64,000 nt of DNA from the NCBI GenBank assembly GCA_963838205.1, contig CAWIQF010000007.1, positions 1 through 64,000 of the forward strand, given 5' to 3'. This DNA is from CAIVVT01 sp963838205 (GTDB lineage Bacteria > Acidobacteriota > Terriglobia > Bryobacterales > Bryobacteraceae). Each line of letters begins with the position of its first letter. Within the stretch, counting starts at the first letter, position 1. A program made the translations under genes and the position numbers. The notes beneath the pieces are model-generated. The model did not search any database. It saw only the letters and a program-made list of their open reading frames with translations, and was not told the DNA's origin. Shown here one piece after another: positions 19,570 through 27,461 of the stretch.

Positions 19570-20577
19570 ATGCGCACAGCTTATCTGCTAGTAGTGTGTA
19601 CTTCGATTCTGGCGCTGGCCGGCGCGAACGCCGCCGGACAGGTGAAAAAGCGCGCTAGCGCGCCGGCCGTCCGGACTCTCGCCGCGGATGATATAGAGGA
19701 CTCAACGAAGACTGGCGCGGTGGGGCCGGGAGCGACCGGGCCGCGAGTGGTGCGGGCGCAGATTCTTCTGGACCGCGCCCACTTCTCACCTGGCCAAATC
19801 GACGGCGTCTGTGGCAACGATTTCGGGGTTGCGATCAAGGGATATCAGGAAGCCCACGATCTCCAGCCGACCGGCACAGTCGATGCCGCGACGTGGGGCC
19901 TGCTCAATGCCGACGCCGGCCCGCTTCTCGTGACCTACACGATTACCAGAGCGGATGAGAAGGGCCCGTTCCAAAAGGCGCCGGACGACATCCTGGAAAA
20001 GGCCAAGCTCAAGTGGCTGGGCTTCGAAACGCCGGGCGAGGAACTGGGCGAGCGGTTCCATTGCTCACCCAAGCTGCTGGCCGAGTTGAATCCCGGCAAG
20101 AAACTGGACACGGCCGGCGAGCGGATCAGCGTGCCGAATGTGCGGCGCGCCGCCGTGGCCCGGCGGGCGCTGCGCGTGGTGGTGTCGAAGTCCAAACGCA
20201 CGCTCATCGCCTATGGCGTCGGCGACAAGCTACTGGCGCAGTATCCGGTCACGATCGGCGACAGCCACGATCCACTGCCGATCGGTAATTGGGCCGTCAC
20301 GAAGGTAGTGCACTTTCCGTGGTTCAACTATGACCCGAATCTGTTCTGGAACCCGGACCCGAAAAAAGCGCAAGCAGTGCTCGCGCCGGGCCCGCGTGGT
20401 CCCGTCGGCACAACCTGGATCGGCCTTACAAAAGAACATTACGGAATCCATGGGACGCCCGATCCAGGTCATATCCGGCACGACGAATCGGCCGGGTGCG
20501 TCCGTCTGACGAACTGGGATGTGGATGATCTGTCGCACATGGTACGGCCGGGCACACCGGTCATCCTGGAGCAATAG
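19570..20577 (+). CDS. L,D-transpeptidase with peptidoglycan-binding and LysM-like domains
   Basis: 335 residues from the ATG at 19570, chosen because it begins a signal peptide (MRTAYLLVVCTSILALAGA). Domains are PG_binding_1 (about 58-113), a LysM-like segment (about 150-190) and a YkuD L,D-transpeptidase (about 200-335) with catalytic His/Cys in GIHGTPDPGHIRHDESAGCVRL split around residues 294-312 (Cys310). It forms 3-3 cross-links or anchors proteins to peptidoglycan in the periplasm. The stop is 2 bases before the M23 peptidase start, so the two form an operon for cell-wall remodelling. Confidence 0.92.
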   Translation: MRTAYLLVVCTSILALAGANAAGQVKKRASAPAVRTLAADDIEDSTKTGAVGPGATGPRVVRAQILLDRAHFSPGQIDGVCGNDFGVAIKGYQEAHDLQPTGTVDAATWGLLNADAGPLLVTYTITRADEKGPFQKAPDDILEKAKLKWLGFETPGEELGERFHCSPKLLAELNPGKKLDTAGERISVPNVRRAAVARRALRVVVSKSKRTLIAYGVGDKLLAQYPVTIGDSHDPLPIGNWAVTKVVHFPWFNYDPNLFWNPDPKKAQAVLAPGPRGPVGTTWIGLTKEHYGIHGTPDPGHIRHDESAGCVRLTNWDVDDLSHMVRPGTPVILEQ

Positions 20578-20579
20578 CA

Positions 20580-21134
20580 GTGCGGCTCTGGGGTTACATG
20601 GTCGGGCTTTGCGCGGTGTTGCTCGCCGTGGGTGCGCTGGCTGTTCGCGCGCCGGCTGGGGGCGCGCCTGCTGTTGGCGCGAGCTCTTCCATTTCCGAGC
20701 TGAGTCCGCCCATCCGCGGACTGGCCCTCGCGAATCTGCGGGATATGTTCAATGAGCTTCACAACGGACATCCGCATGAGGCGATCGACATCATGGAGCC
20801 GCGCGGGACGCCCGTGCTGGCGGTGGTCTCCGGCACCGTCCGCAAACTGTTCCTCAGCCGGCCGGGTGGCAACACAATCTACCTGTTCGACGAACAGCAA
20901 GTGTATTGCTACTACTACGCGCACTTGAACGGGTATGCGAAAGGGTTGCGGGAGGGAATGCAGGTCGCGCGCGGAGACGTCATCGGGTTTGTGGGATCGT
21001 CGGGCAATGCGGATGCGAGTGCGCCGCACCTGCATTTTGCCATCTTCGAGTTGGGGCCGGAAAAAGTGTGGTGGATGGGGCAGGCCGTTAACCCATATCC
21101 GGGCCTGGTCGCCGCGGTGCAGCGGACCAGGTAG
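20580..21134 (+). CDS. M23-family metallopeptidase (LytM-like)
   Basis: 184 residues with a GTG start at 20580, 2 bases after the L,D-transpeptidase stop. An N-terminal hydrophobic segment (about 6-24) serves as signal or anchor. The LytM/M23 domain follows: zinc ligands His66 and Asp70 in HPHEAIDIMEPRGTPV, the VVSGTV strand, HLNGYAKGLREGMQVARGD and the final PHLHFAIF motif. It lacks the coiled coils of EnvC-type activators, so it may be an active endopeptidase. It likely works with its operon partner. Confidence 0.9.
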   Translation: MRLWGYMVGLCAVLLAVGALAVRAPAGGAPAVGASSSISELSPPIRGLALANLRDMFNELHNGHPHEAIDIMEPRGTPVLAVVSGTVRKLFLSRPGGNTIYLFDEQQVYCYYYAHLNGYAKGLREGMQVARGDVIGFVGSSGNADASAPHLHFAIFELGPEKVWWMGQAVNPYPGLVAAVQRTR

Positions 21135-21233
21135 CCTCGGATCGTCTCCCGTGGGCAGTCCAAACGACGTTCGCCCGGCGCAGCCCCGGAAGCGGCCCGA
21201 GTTGGTTTGCGTATCGCGCTGAGATCCACTCTG

Positions 21234-21280
21234 TTCGCGCGGGGAAAACGTGGTTTTCGCGGGCTTTTCGCGTCACTGCG
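21234..21280. repeat. Dispersed repeat with a partial hairpin between convergent genes
   Basis: CGCGGGGAAAACGTGGTTTT and the following CGCGGGCTTTTCGCGTCA match 33220-33267 with few differences. The centre AAAAC-GTG-GTTTT can pair, and the position between convergent genes allows a role as a bidirectional terminator. That role is weakly supported. Confidence 0.5.
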
Positions 21281-21286
21281 GCTGAT

Positions 21287-22297
21287 TTACGGTTCGGGCT
21301 GTTCCCAACGCCCGGACTTCTCCGAGCGGAACAGTGCCGCGATCACGGCCATGTTCGCCAGTGCATCCTCGAGCGGCGTGGGCACCGGCGCGCCTTCCAG
21401 GATGGACCGCGAAAACGCCTCGCCCTGCGCCGTGTACTGATCGCATACCGGGATCTCTTCCGTGCGCACATCCTCCCCGAATAAGCCTCCGCCGATATCG
21501 ACGAACAGGCGGGTCGGACGGTCCGGCGGCGCGTTGAACGGGATTTCCACTTCGATCCGGCCCCGCGTCCCGAGGAACTGCATGCGCTGGTACGGCGCGG
21601 TCTGTGTGCCCGCCGTGAACGTCGATTGGCAGCCGTCGAAATCGAGCACGGCCGACGCCAGGCGGTCGACCCCGAACACCGGGTCGCGCTCGACCAGAGC
21701 GTGCACGCGCCGCGGCTCGCGCCCCAGCATCCAGCGCGACATCGTGATCGGGTAGCAGCCGATGTCCATCAATCCGCCGCCGCCATACTCCACGACGTTG
21801 CGCACATTCTGCGGGTCGCGGTTGTCGTAGCTGAACGAGCATTGGATGGCCCGCATGTCGCCGATCTCGCCCGACCGCGCGATCTCGCGCGCCCGCAACC
21901 ACTGCGGATGCGAGTGCACCATGAACGCTTCGCCCGCCACGACGCCCTGCTCGTCGCGCACTTCGATCATGCGCCGGCACTCGGCCACCGTCAGCGTGAT
22001 CGGCTTCTCGCACAACACGTGCTTGCCGGCCTGCATCGCCTGGATCGACCACGGCATGTGCAGATGATTCGGCAGCGGGTTGTAAACGGCGTCGATGTCC
22101 GGCGCCGCCAGCAGTTCGCTGTACGACCCATAGGCTGTGCCGATGCCCAGTTTCTCCGCCGCACCGGCCGCTCGTTCGTAGTCTCTGGACGCGATCGCGA
22201 CCACTTCGCAATGGGCCGCCCGCTGCATGCCGGGAATCACTTTCGTCAGGGCGATGTTGGCCGCTCCCAGAACGCCCCACCGTACTTTAGCTGGCAT
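21287..22297 (-). CDS. Gfo/Idh/MocA-family oxidoreductase
   Basis: 336 residues from the ATG at 22297 (MPAKVRWGVLGAANIA). The frame is open further upstream to 22381, but that part shows no family similarity and overlaps the divergent gene. Features are the Rossmann GVLGAANIALTKVIPGM, the EKPITLT motif and the catalytic region EYGGGGLMDIGCYPITMSRWMLG. It is closest in style to glucose-fructose oxidoreductase and trans-dihydrodiol dehydrogenase-type members. Substrate unknown. Divergent from the DsbA-like gene at 22371, sharing a 73-base promoter region. Confidence 0.9.
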   Translation of the reverse strand: MPAKVRWGVLGAANIALTKVIPGMQRAAHCEVVAIASRDYERAAGAAEKLGIGTAYGSYSELLAAPDIDAVYNPLPNHLHMPWSIQAMQAGKHVLCEKPITLTVAECRRMIEVRDEQGVVAGEAFMVHSHPQWLRAREIARSGEIGDMRAIQCSFSYDNRDPQNVRNVVEYGGGGLMDIGCYPITMSRWMLGREPRRVHALVERDPVFGVDRLASAVLDFDGCQSTFTAGTQTAPYQRMQFLGTRGRIEVEIPFNAPPDRPTRLFVDIGGGLFGEDVRTEEIPVCDQYTAQGEAFSRSILEGAPVPTPLEDALANMAVIAALFRSEKSGRWEQPEP

Positions 22298-22370
22298 GTC
22301 ATCATTGTCTCCCAGCAGGAACGCGAGAGGTACGATCGCGCGAATCGGAATTGTCCACGATAATCGAAGT

Positions 22371-23228
22371 ATGCGAGTCATTGCGGGCTTACTGATTGCC
22401 GCCGCCCTGGGTCTGGCCCAAGATTGGAAAACGGCGACCGATCTGCCGGGAGTGTCCTGGGAAGGTCTTTCCGCCGATCAGAAATTGGCCGCCCTGACTG
22501 CCATGCGCGCGTTCGACTGCACCTGCGGCTGCAGCATGAAGGTGGCTCAGTGCCGCATCGAAGATCCCCCCTGCGGGCATAGCAAGGCCCTCGCCGCGAT
22601 GGCGCTGGACGCCGCCAAGCGAGGCAAGTCCGAGCCGGAAATCCTCCAGATCCTCGCAGCGTCGAACTTCGCGAAAGCGGCGCGGCAGCGCAATCGGATT
22701 CTATTGGATCCGGTGGAAATCCCGATTGCCGGCGCCCCCTTCAGGGGACCGGCGCAGGCCAAGGTGACGATCGTCGAGTTCTCCGACTTTCAATGCCCCT
22801 ACTGCGTCCTGGCAGTCGGCAAATTGAACGAGTTGCTGCGGGCGTATCCGCGCGACGTGCGGCTGGTTTTCAAGCAATTCCCGTTGGAAATCCACTCCAC
22901 CGCCGCACTGGCGGCCGCGGCGGCCGTGTCTGCGAATGCGCAAGGGAAATTCTGGCCGCTGCACGACAAAATGTACGCCGATTCCCGCCACCTCACGCGC
23001 ACCAACATCCTCGCATGGGTCCAGGAACTGGGCTTGGACCAAGTCAGGTTTAAGGCCGATTTGGACTCCGCGTCAACGCAAGCCACCATTCAACGCGACA
23101 TGAATGACGGCCTCCGCGCCGGTGTCCAAGGAACGCCAACGGTGTTCGTGAACGGAAAAAAGTACCAGGGTTCGCTGGATTTCGATGCGTTTCGGACGGT
23201 GGTTGAATCGGAATTAAAGGGCCAGTAG
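22371..23228 (+). CDS. DsbA-like thioredoxin-fold protein with Cys-rich CcmH-like N-terminus
   Basis: 285 residues. A signal peptide (1-16) precedes a segment with five cysteines (positions 50, 52, 54, 61, 68: FDCTCGCSMKVAQC and PPCGHSK) followed by GKSEPEILQIL, which recalls the redox segment of CcmH-type cytochrome c maturation proteins. A DsbA/thioredoxin domain (about 118-285) follows, with the CPYC active site (142-145) and the cis-Pro loop GVQGTPTVFVNGKKY. It is probably a periplasmic thiol oxidoreductase. The combination suggests intramolecular electron transfer, which is inference. Confidence 0.87.
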   Translation: MRVIAGLLIAAALGLAQDWKTATDLPGVSWEGLSADQKLAALTAMRAFDCTCGCSMKVAQCRIEDPPCGHSKALAAMALDAAKRGKSEPEILQILAASNFAKAARQRNRILLDPVEIPIAGAPFRGPAQAKVTIVEFSDFQCPYCVLAVGKLNELLRAYPRDVRLVFKQFPLEIHSTAALAAAAAVSANAQGKFWPLHDKMYADSRHLTRTNILAWVQELGLDQVRFKADLDSASTQATIQRDMNDGLRAGVQGTPTVFVNGKKYQGSLDFDAFRTVVESELKGQ

Positions 23229-23485
23229 CGCTCTCGCGCAGATAACACCGGGAGTTCACCTGGAGGGTGGTTCCAGGGAGGATTGGCAGATTCGCACCGC
23301 GAGCAAAGAACGGGCCCAGCCCTGTCCGCTGTCGGCCGAACCGGTGTTGCCTGCTACAGAGTCCACGCCATCAGCACCAACCGGACCGGATCGAGCGTTG
23401 TGGCTCCGCATCGGCGAGCAAGCGTCGTACCCGCCCAGGAACTCGCCTGCGGGGCACCCATATCAATTTATCTATTGGTTCTTAT
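23229..23485. other. Intergenic region before tRNA-Lys
   Basis: 257 bases after the DsbA-like gene without a supportable gene or structure. Confidence 0.4.
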
Positions 23486-23560
23486 TGGTGAGCCGGGTGG
23501 GTCTCGAACCCACGACCCTCTGATTAAAAGTCAGATGCTCTACCACTGAGCTACCGGCCC
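23486..23560 (-). tRNA. tRNA-Lys (anticodon TTT)
   Basis: On the minus strand the gene starts GGGCCGGTAGCTCAGTGG. It has a seven-pair acceptor stem closed by CCGGCTC, discriminator A, and an encoded CCA (23488-23486). The anticodon loop CTTTTAA in CTGA-CTTTTAA-TCAG gives anticodon UUU, and GGTTCGAGA is the T-loop. No attachment-site duplication is evident next to it. Confidence 0.96.
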
Positions 23561-23778
23561 GCTGTGTTGCGATCACACACCAACAATTGCTTTGAGTTTA
23601 CCATGCGAGTCTCCGCTTTCCGGAGGCGCAGCGGAGATCTGCCGCTCCGGTCTCGCTGCCGTTTCCTCGCCCGCGTTGAATCGCCACTCGCTTCGCGCCC
23701 CGCGCCGGCCGCACTCCCGGTCCCGGCCTTTCCACCGCGGACTTCAAATCCTCTGCGCCGTGTGATGGAATAGTCGGC

Positions 23779-25380
23779 ATGCCAGAGTCAGTTGTTTTGA
23801 TCGCCAGCGGAGATCTCCGTCTCTCCGCCAACCAGGAGTGCTGGCCGGCCCAACGCGAAGTCGAAGAGAAAGTCATGAACGCCGTGCGCGGCCTCGGCTG
23901 CGCCATCGAGCGCGGCCACCCCTACGACGAGTCGCAGCGCCACGGCTTCATCCACTCGCAGAAGCACGGCATGGAAGTCTTCCGCCGCATCTCGCCGACG
24001 GCTCCCCTGATCGTGGTCGAAGCCGTCTGGCAATACACGCACCACGTCCTGCCCGGCCTCTCTACCCACCAGGGCCCGATCCTGACCGTCGCCAACTGGA
24101 GCGGCCAGTGGCCCGGTCTGGTGGGCATGCTCAACTTGAACGGCTCGCTGACCAAGGCCGGCGTCCCCTACTCCACGCTCTGGTCGGAGCATTTCGACGA
24201 TCCCTTCTTCCTCGACGGCCTGAAGCGCTGGTTGAGCGGCCGCAAGCTGGTCCACGACACCTCGCACGTGCGCCCGCTCGGCGCAACGAAACTGCCGCGT
24301 CAGGCCGAAGAGATTGGCTCGACGCTGGCCCGCAAGTTGCGCCGCGAGAAAGCCATCATGGGCATCTTCGACGAGGGCTGCATGGGCATGTACAACGCCA
24401 TTCTCCCCGACGAATTGCTCCACTCTACGGGCGTCTTTAAGGAGCGCCTCAGCCAGTCCGCGCTCTACGCCGAGATGCTCGCCACTTCCGATGAGGAAGC
24501 CCGCGCCGTCCGCGCCTGGCTCGACGCCAAGGGCCTGAAGTTCGTCACCGGCCCCAACCCCGCCACCGATCTCACCGACGAGCAGATTCTCGGCCAGTGC
24601 AAAATGTACATCGCCGCCCTTCGCATCGCCGACGACTTCGGCTGCTCCGCCATCGGCATCCAGTACCAGCAGGGTCTCAAGGACCTCGCGCCCGCCTCCG
24701 ACCTGCCCGAAGGCCTGTGGAACAACGTGGATCGCCCGCCCGTGACCGCGCGCGGGAACGGGCGCGTCCTGTATGAAGGTAAGGCGCTGCCGCACTTCAA
24801 CGAAGTCGACGAGTGCGCCGGCCTCGATGCCCTCATCACCAACCAGGTGTGGACCCATCTGGGCTACGATCCCGAAACCACGCTCCACGACGTGCGCTAC
24901 GGCGCGCCCTTCGGCGACGACTACGTGTGGGTCTTTCAGATCTCCGGCGCAGTCCCACCCGCGCACATCGCCGGCGGTTACGCCGGCGCCGTCAGCGAAC
25001 GCCAACCGGGCATGTTCTTCCCGTTCGGCGGCGGCACGTTGAAAGGCGTCTGCAAGCCCGGCGAAGTGGTCTGGAGCCGCGTCTTTGTCGATGCCGGCAT
25101 TCTGCGCGCCGATATCGGCCGCGCCCGCTCCATCGAACTGCCCGCGGAGGAAGTCGCCAGCCGTTGGGCCCAGACCACGCCGCAGTGGCCCATGATGAAC
25201 GCCGTCCTCTATGGCGTCACGCGCGACCAGTTCATGGCGCGCCACAAGGCCAATCACATCCAGGTGGCCTACGCCCCTTCGGCCGAAGCCGCCGACAAGG
25301 CCCTCGCCGCCAAAGCGGCAATGTTCCGCGCGCTGGGCATCGACGTCTCCCTCTGCGGCGCCAGCCACGGCGTGGAATAG
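23779..25380 (+). CDS. L-fucose/L-arabinose isomerase-like protein
   Basis: 533 residues, no signal peptide. The stretch IMGIFDEGCMGMYNAILP corresponds to the metal-site region of L-fucose isomerase (Glu and Asp ligands near DxGxMGMYN). The first half has the Rossmann-like Ala/Gly-rich N-terminal domains of the FucI/AraA fold (PLIVVEAVWQYTHHVLPGL). It would interconvert an aldose and ketose in the cytoplasm. Its length is shorter than E. coli FucI (about 590). A dehydrogenase gene begins 35 bases downstream, so the pair probably degrades one sugar. Exact substrate not determinable. Confidence 0.82.
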   Translation: MPESVVLIASGDLRLSANQECWPAQREVEEKVMNAVRGLGCAIERGHPYDESQRHGFIHSQKHGMEVFRRISPTAPLIVVEAVWQYTHHVLPGLSTHQGPILTVANWSGQWPGLVGMLNLNGSLTKAGVPYSTLWSEHFDDPFFLDGLKRWLSGRKLVHDTSHVRPLGATKLPRQAEEIGSTLARKLRREKAIMGIFDEGCMGMYNAILPDELLHSTGVFKERLSQSALYAEMLATSDEEARAVRAWLDAKGLKFVTGPNPATDLTDEQILGQCKMYIAALRIADDFGCSAIGIQYQQGLKDLAPASDLPEGLWNNVDRPPVTARGNGRVLYEGKALPHFNEVDECAGLDALITNQVWTHLGYDPETTLHDVRYGAPFGDDYVWVFQISGAVPPAHIAGGYAGAVSERQPGMFFPFGGGTLKGVCKPGEVVWSRVFVDAGILRADIGRARSIELPAEEVASRWAQTTPQWPMMNAVLYGVTRDQFMARHKANHIQVAYAPSAEAADKALAAKAAMFRALGIDVSLCGASHGVE

Positions 25381-25415
25381 TCCGCCGCCGCGGATCGATA
25401 CACTGAAAGGACACC

Positions 25416-26432
25416 ATGCGAGTCGGCATTATCGGCACCGGCGCCATCTCCCACATGCACGCCCGCGCGTACCGCAATATCGGTTACCGCGTCACGGCCT
25501 GCAACGACATTTCCCGCGAGGCCGGCGAGAAGTTCGCCGCGCTATGGGCCTGCGAGTTCGTCCCTTCGTATGAGGATCTGTGCAGCCGCGCCGATGTCGA
25601 TTTCGTCGACGTCTGCACCTTCCCCGACTTCCGCCTGCAGGCCGTCGAGGCCGCGGCCCGCAACCACAAAGACATCCAACTGCAGAAGCCTATCGCCACC
25701 AATCTCGACGCCGCACGCCAGATCGTGGCGACCGCCCACGCGGCCTCGATCGTGCTCGGCGTGGCCAGCCAGCACCGCTTCGACGACTCCACGGTCTTCG
25801 TGAAAAAGGCCATCGCCGGCGGGCGTCTGGGCCGCATTCTGCAGGCCGACGCCTACGTCAAGTGGTGGCGCTCGGACGAGTATTATTCGCGGCCCATCAA
25901 GGGCAGTTGGGCTGTCGAAGGCGGCGGCGCGCTGATCAACCAGGCGATCCACCAGGTCGACGTGCTGCGCTATCTGGTGGGCGATGTCGACGAGCTTTTC
26001 GGATACTGGCAGCTCGGCGCGCGCCACAAAATCGAAAGCGAGGACATCGTCAGCGCGCTCCTGAAATACCGTTGCGGCGCCACGGGCGTGATCCAGGCCT
26101 CGACCGCTTTCTGGCCCGGTTTCAGCGAGCGCATCGAACTGCACGGCACCCTCGGCACGGCCATCTTCACCGGCGACAAGCTGACCTCGTGGGACGTGCT
26201 CGACGATGCCGGCGAGCCCGCGCCCGTTGAGAAGCAGGTGATGAGCGGCTCCTCCGATCCGATGGCCATTCCGATCGAACCCTTCGAGCGCCAGTTTCTC
26301 GACTTCGGCGATGCCTGCCGCGAGCGCCGTGCGCCGCTGCTCTCGGGCGAGGAAGGCTTGAAGGCCCTGGAAATCGTGCTCGGCGTTTACGCCTCCTGCC
26401 GCTCCGGACGGCCGGTGAAGCTCGGCGCGTAA
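25416..26432 (+). CDS. Gfo/Idh/MocA-family oxidoreductase
   Basis: 338 residues. The Rossmann motif VGIIGTGAISHMHARAYR, the LQKPIATNLDAARQIV motif (Glu of EKP replaced by Gln, Lys retained) and VEGGGALINQAIHQVDVLRYLVGDV with the catalytic His place it in the family. A good GAAAGGA ribosome-binding site precedes the ATG. It lies 35 bases after the isomerase and 13 bases before thrB, so all three may be one transcript. Confidence 0.9.
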   Translation: MRVGIIGTGAISHMHARAYRNIGYRVTACNDISREAGEKFAALWACEFVPSYEDLCSRADVDFVDVCTFPDFRLQAVEAAARNHKDIQLQKPIATNLDAARQIVATAHAASIVLGVASQHRFDDSTVFVKKAIAGGRLGRILQADAYVKWWRSDEYYSRPIKGSWAVEGGGALINQAIHQVDVLRYLVGDVDELFGYWQLGARHKIESEDIVSALLKYRCGATGVIQASTAFWPGFSERIELHGTLGTAIFTGDKLTSWDVLDDAGEPAPVEKQVMSGSSDPMAIPIEPFERQFLDFGDACRERRAPLLSGEEGLKALEIVLGVYASCRSGRPVKLGA

Positions 26433-26445
26433 GCTGGAATTCGCG

Positions 26446-27351
26446 ATGAGTTGGACCGAAATCCGTGTACCCGCCACCAGCGCCAACCTCGGCCCGGGCT
26501 TCGACGCCCTGGGCATGGCGCTGAGCATCTATCTCGACGTGCGTTTTCACCCCGCCGAGAAGCTCGTCATTCGCACCGCCGGCCGCGACGTCGAGCTGAT
26601 GCCGCTCACCGCCGACAATCTGATCTGGCAGACCGCCCTCGCCGTCGCCGAGCACGCCGGGCGGCCGATGCCCAGTGTCGAGATGGAAGTCAACAACGAC
26701 ATCCCCATCGGCAAGGGGCTCGGCTCGAGCGCCGCGGCGCTGCTGGCCGGCGTCATTCTCGCCGACGAGGTACTGGGCCTGGAGTGGAGCCGCGACCGCA
26801 TCCTGGACGAAGCCGCGCGCATCGAGGGCCATCCCGACAATGTCTCCGCCGCCGTCCTCGGCTCCATCGTCGCCAGCACCATCGACAGCGACGGCGTCAC
26901 GCGCGCCGTGCGCATGCAACTGCCCGCGCGCTACGGCGTCGCCATCGTCGTGCCCGATTTCCTCCTGCCGACTTCGGAAGCCCGCGCCGTCCTGCCGGCC
27001 ACTTACTCGCGCGCCGACGCCGTGTTCAACATCCAGCGCTCCGCGCTGCTCATCGCCGCCATGCTCACCCAGACCACCGACGCCTTCCACGCCGCGCTCG
27101 AGGACCGTCTGCATCAGCCCTATCGCGAGCACCTCGTGCCCGGCCTCGGCGAGATGCTGCGGCTCCGCATGCCCGGCCTGCTCGGCGCGGCGCTGTCCGG
27201 CGCCGGCCCCTCGGTCCTGGTCTTTTATGAGCGCGGCTCGGAGGCCGTCGTCGAGCACTTCCGCGCGCTCTTCGCCAAGCACGGCCACGCCAGCGAAATC
27301 TTTCCCTCCTATATCCCCGACCACGGCTACGACGTGCTGCGCGGCCTGTAG
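26446..27351 (+). CDS. thrB: Homoserine kinase
   Basis: 301 residues, GHMP kinase family, cytoplasmic. The N-terminal RVPATSANLGPGFDALGMAL and ATP-binding IPIGKGLGSSAAALLAG motifs are diagnostic for ThrB. IEGHPDNVSAAVLGS and GAALSGAGPSVLVF in the C-terminal domain complete the family pattern. It phosphorylates L-homoserine to O-phosphohomoserine for threonine synthesis. It lies only 13 bases after a sugar dehydrogenase and away from thrA or thrC in this window, an unusual location. Appears intact. Confidence 0.93.
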   Translation: MSWTEIRVPATSANLGPGFDALGMALSIYLDVRFHPAEKLVIRTAGRDVELMPLTADNLIWQTALAVAEHAGRPMPSVEMEVNNDIPIGKGLGSSAAALLAGVILADEVLGLEWSRDRILDEAARIEGHPDNVSAAVLGSIVASTIDSDGVTRAVRMQLPARYGVAIVVPDFLLPTSEARAVLPATYSRADAVFNIQRSALLIAAMLTQTTDAFHAALEDRLHQPYREHLVPGLGEMLRLRMPGLLGAALSGAGPSVLVFYERGSEAVVEHFRALFAKHGHASEIFPSYIPDHGYDVLRGL

Positions 27352-27461
27352 CCGCAAGTGGTAGTGTGGTGCGGAGCGGCGGCGCGGGCGCGATTTCGCG
27401 GACTCACCGTCATGCGCAAATCCTCCGGACTGCGCGCAATTTCAATTCGAGGCGAATCAGC

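Noticed and set aside
23283..23549. Small plus-strand frame ending GGSRTHDPLIKSQ
   Set aside because: This is the well-known spurious translation of the antisense strand of a tRNA gene.
23788..25368. 526-codon minus-strand frame opposite the fucose-isomerase-like gene
   Set aside because: No recognisable protein, composition typical of antisense frames; the plus-strand gene is family-like.
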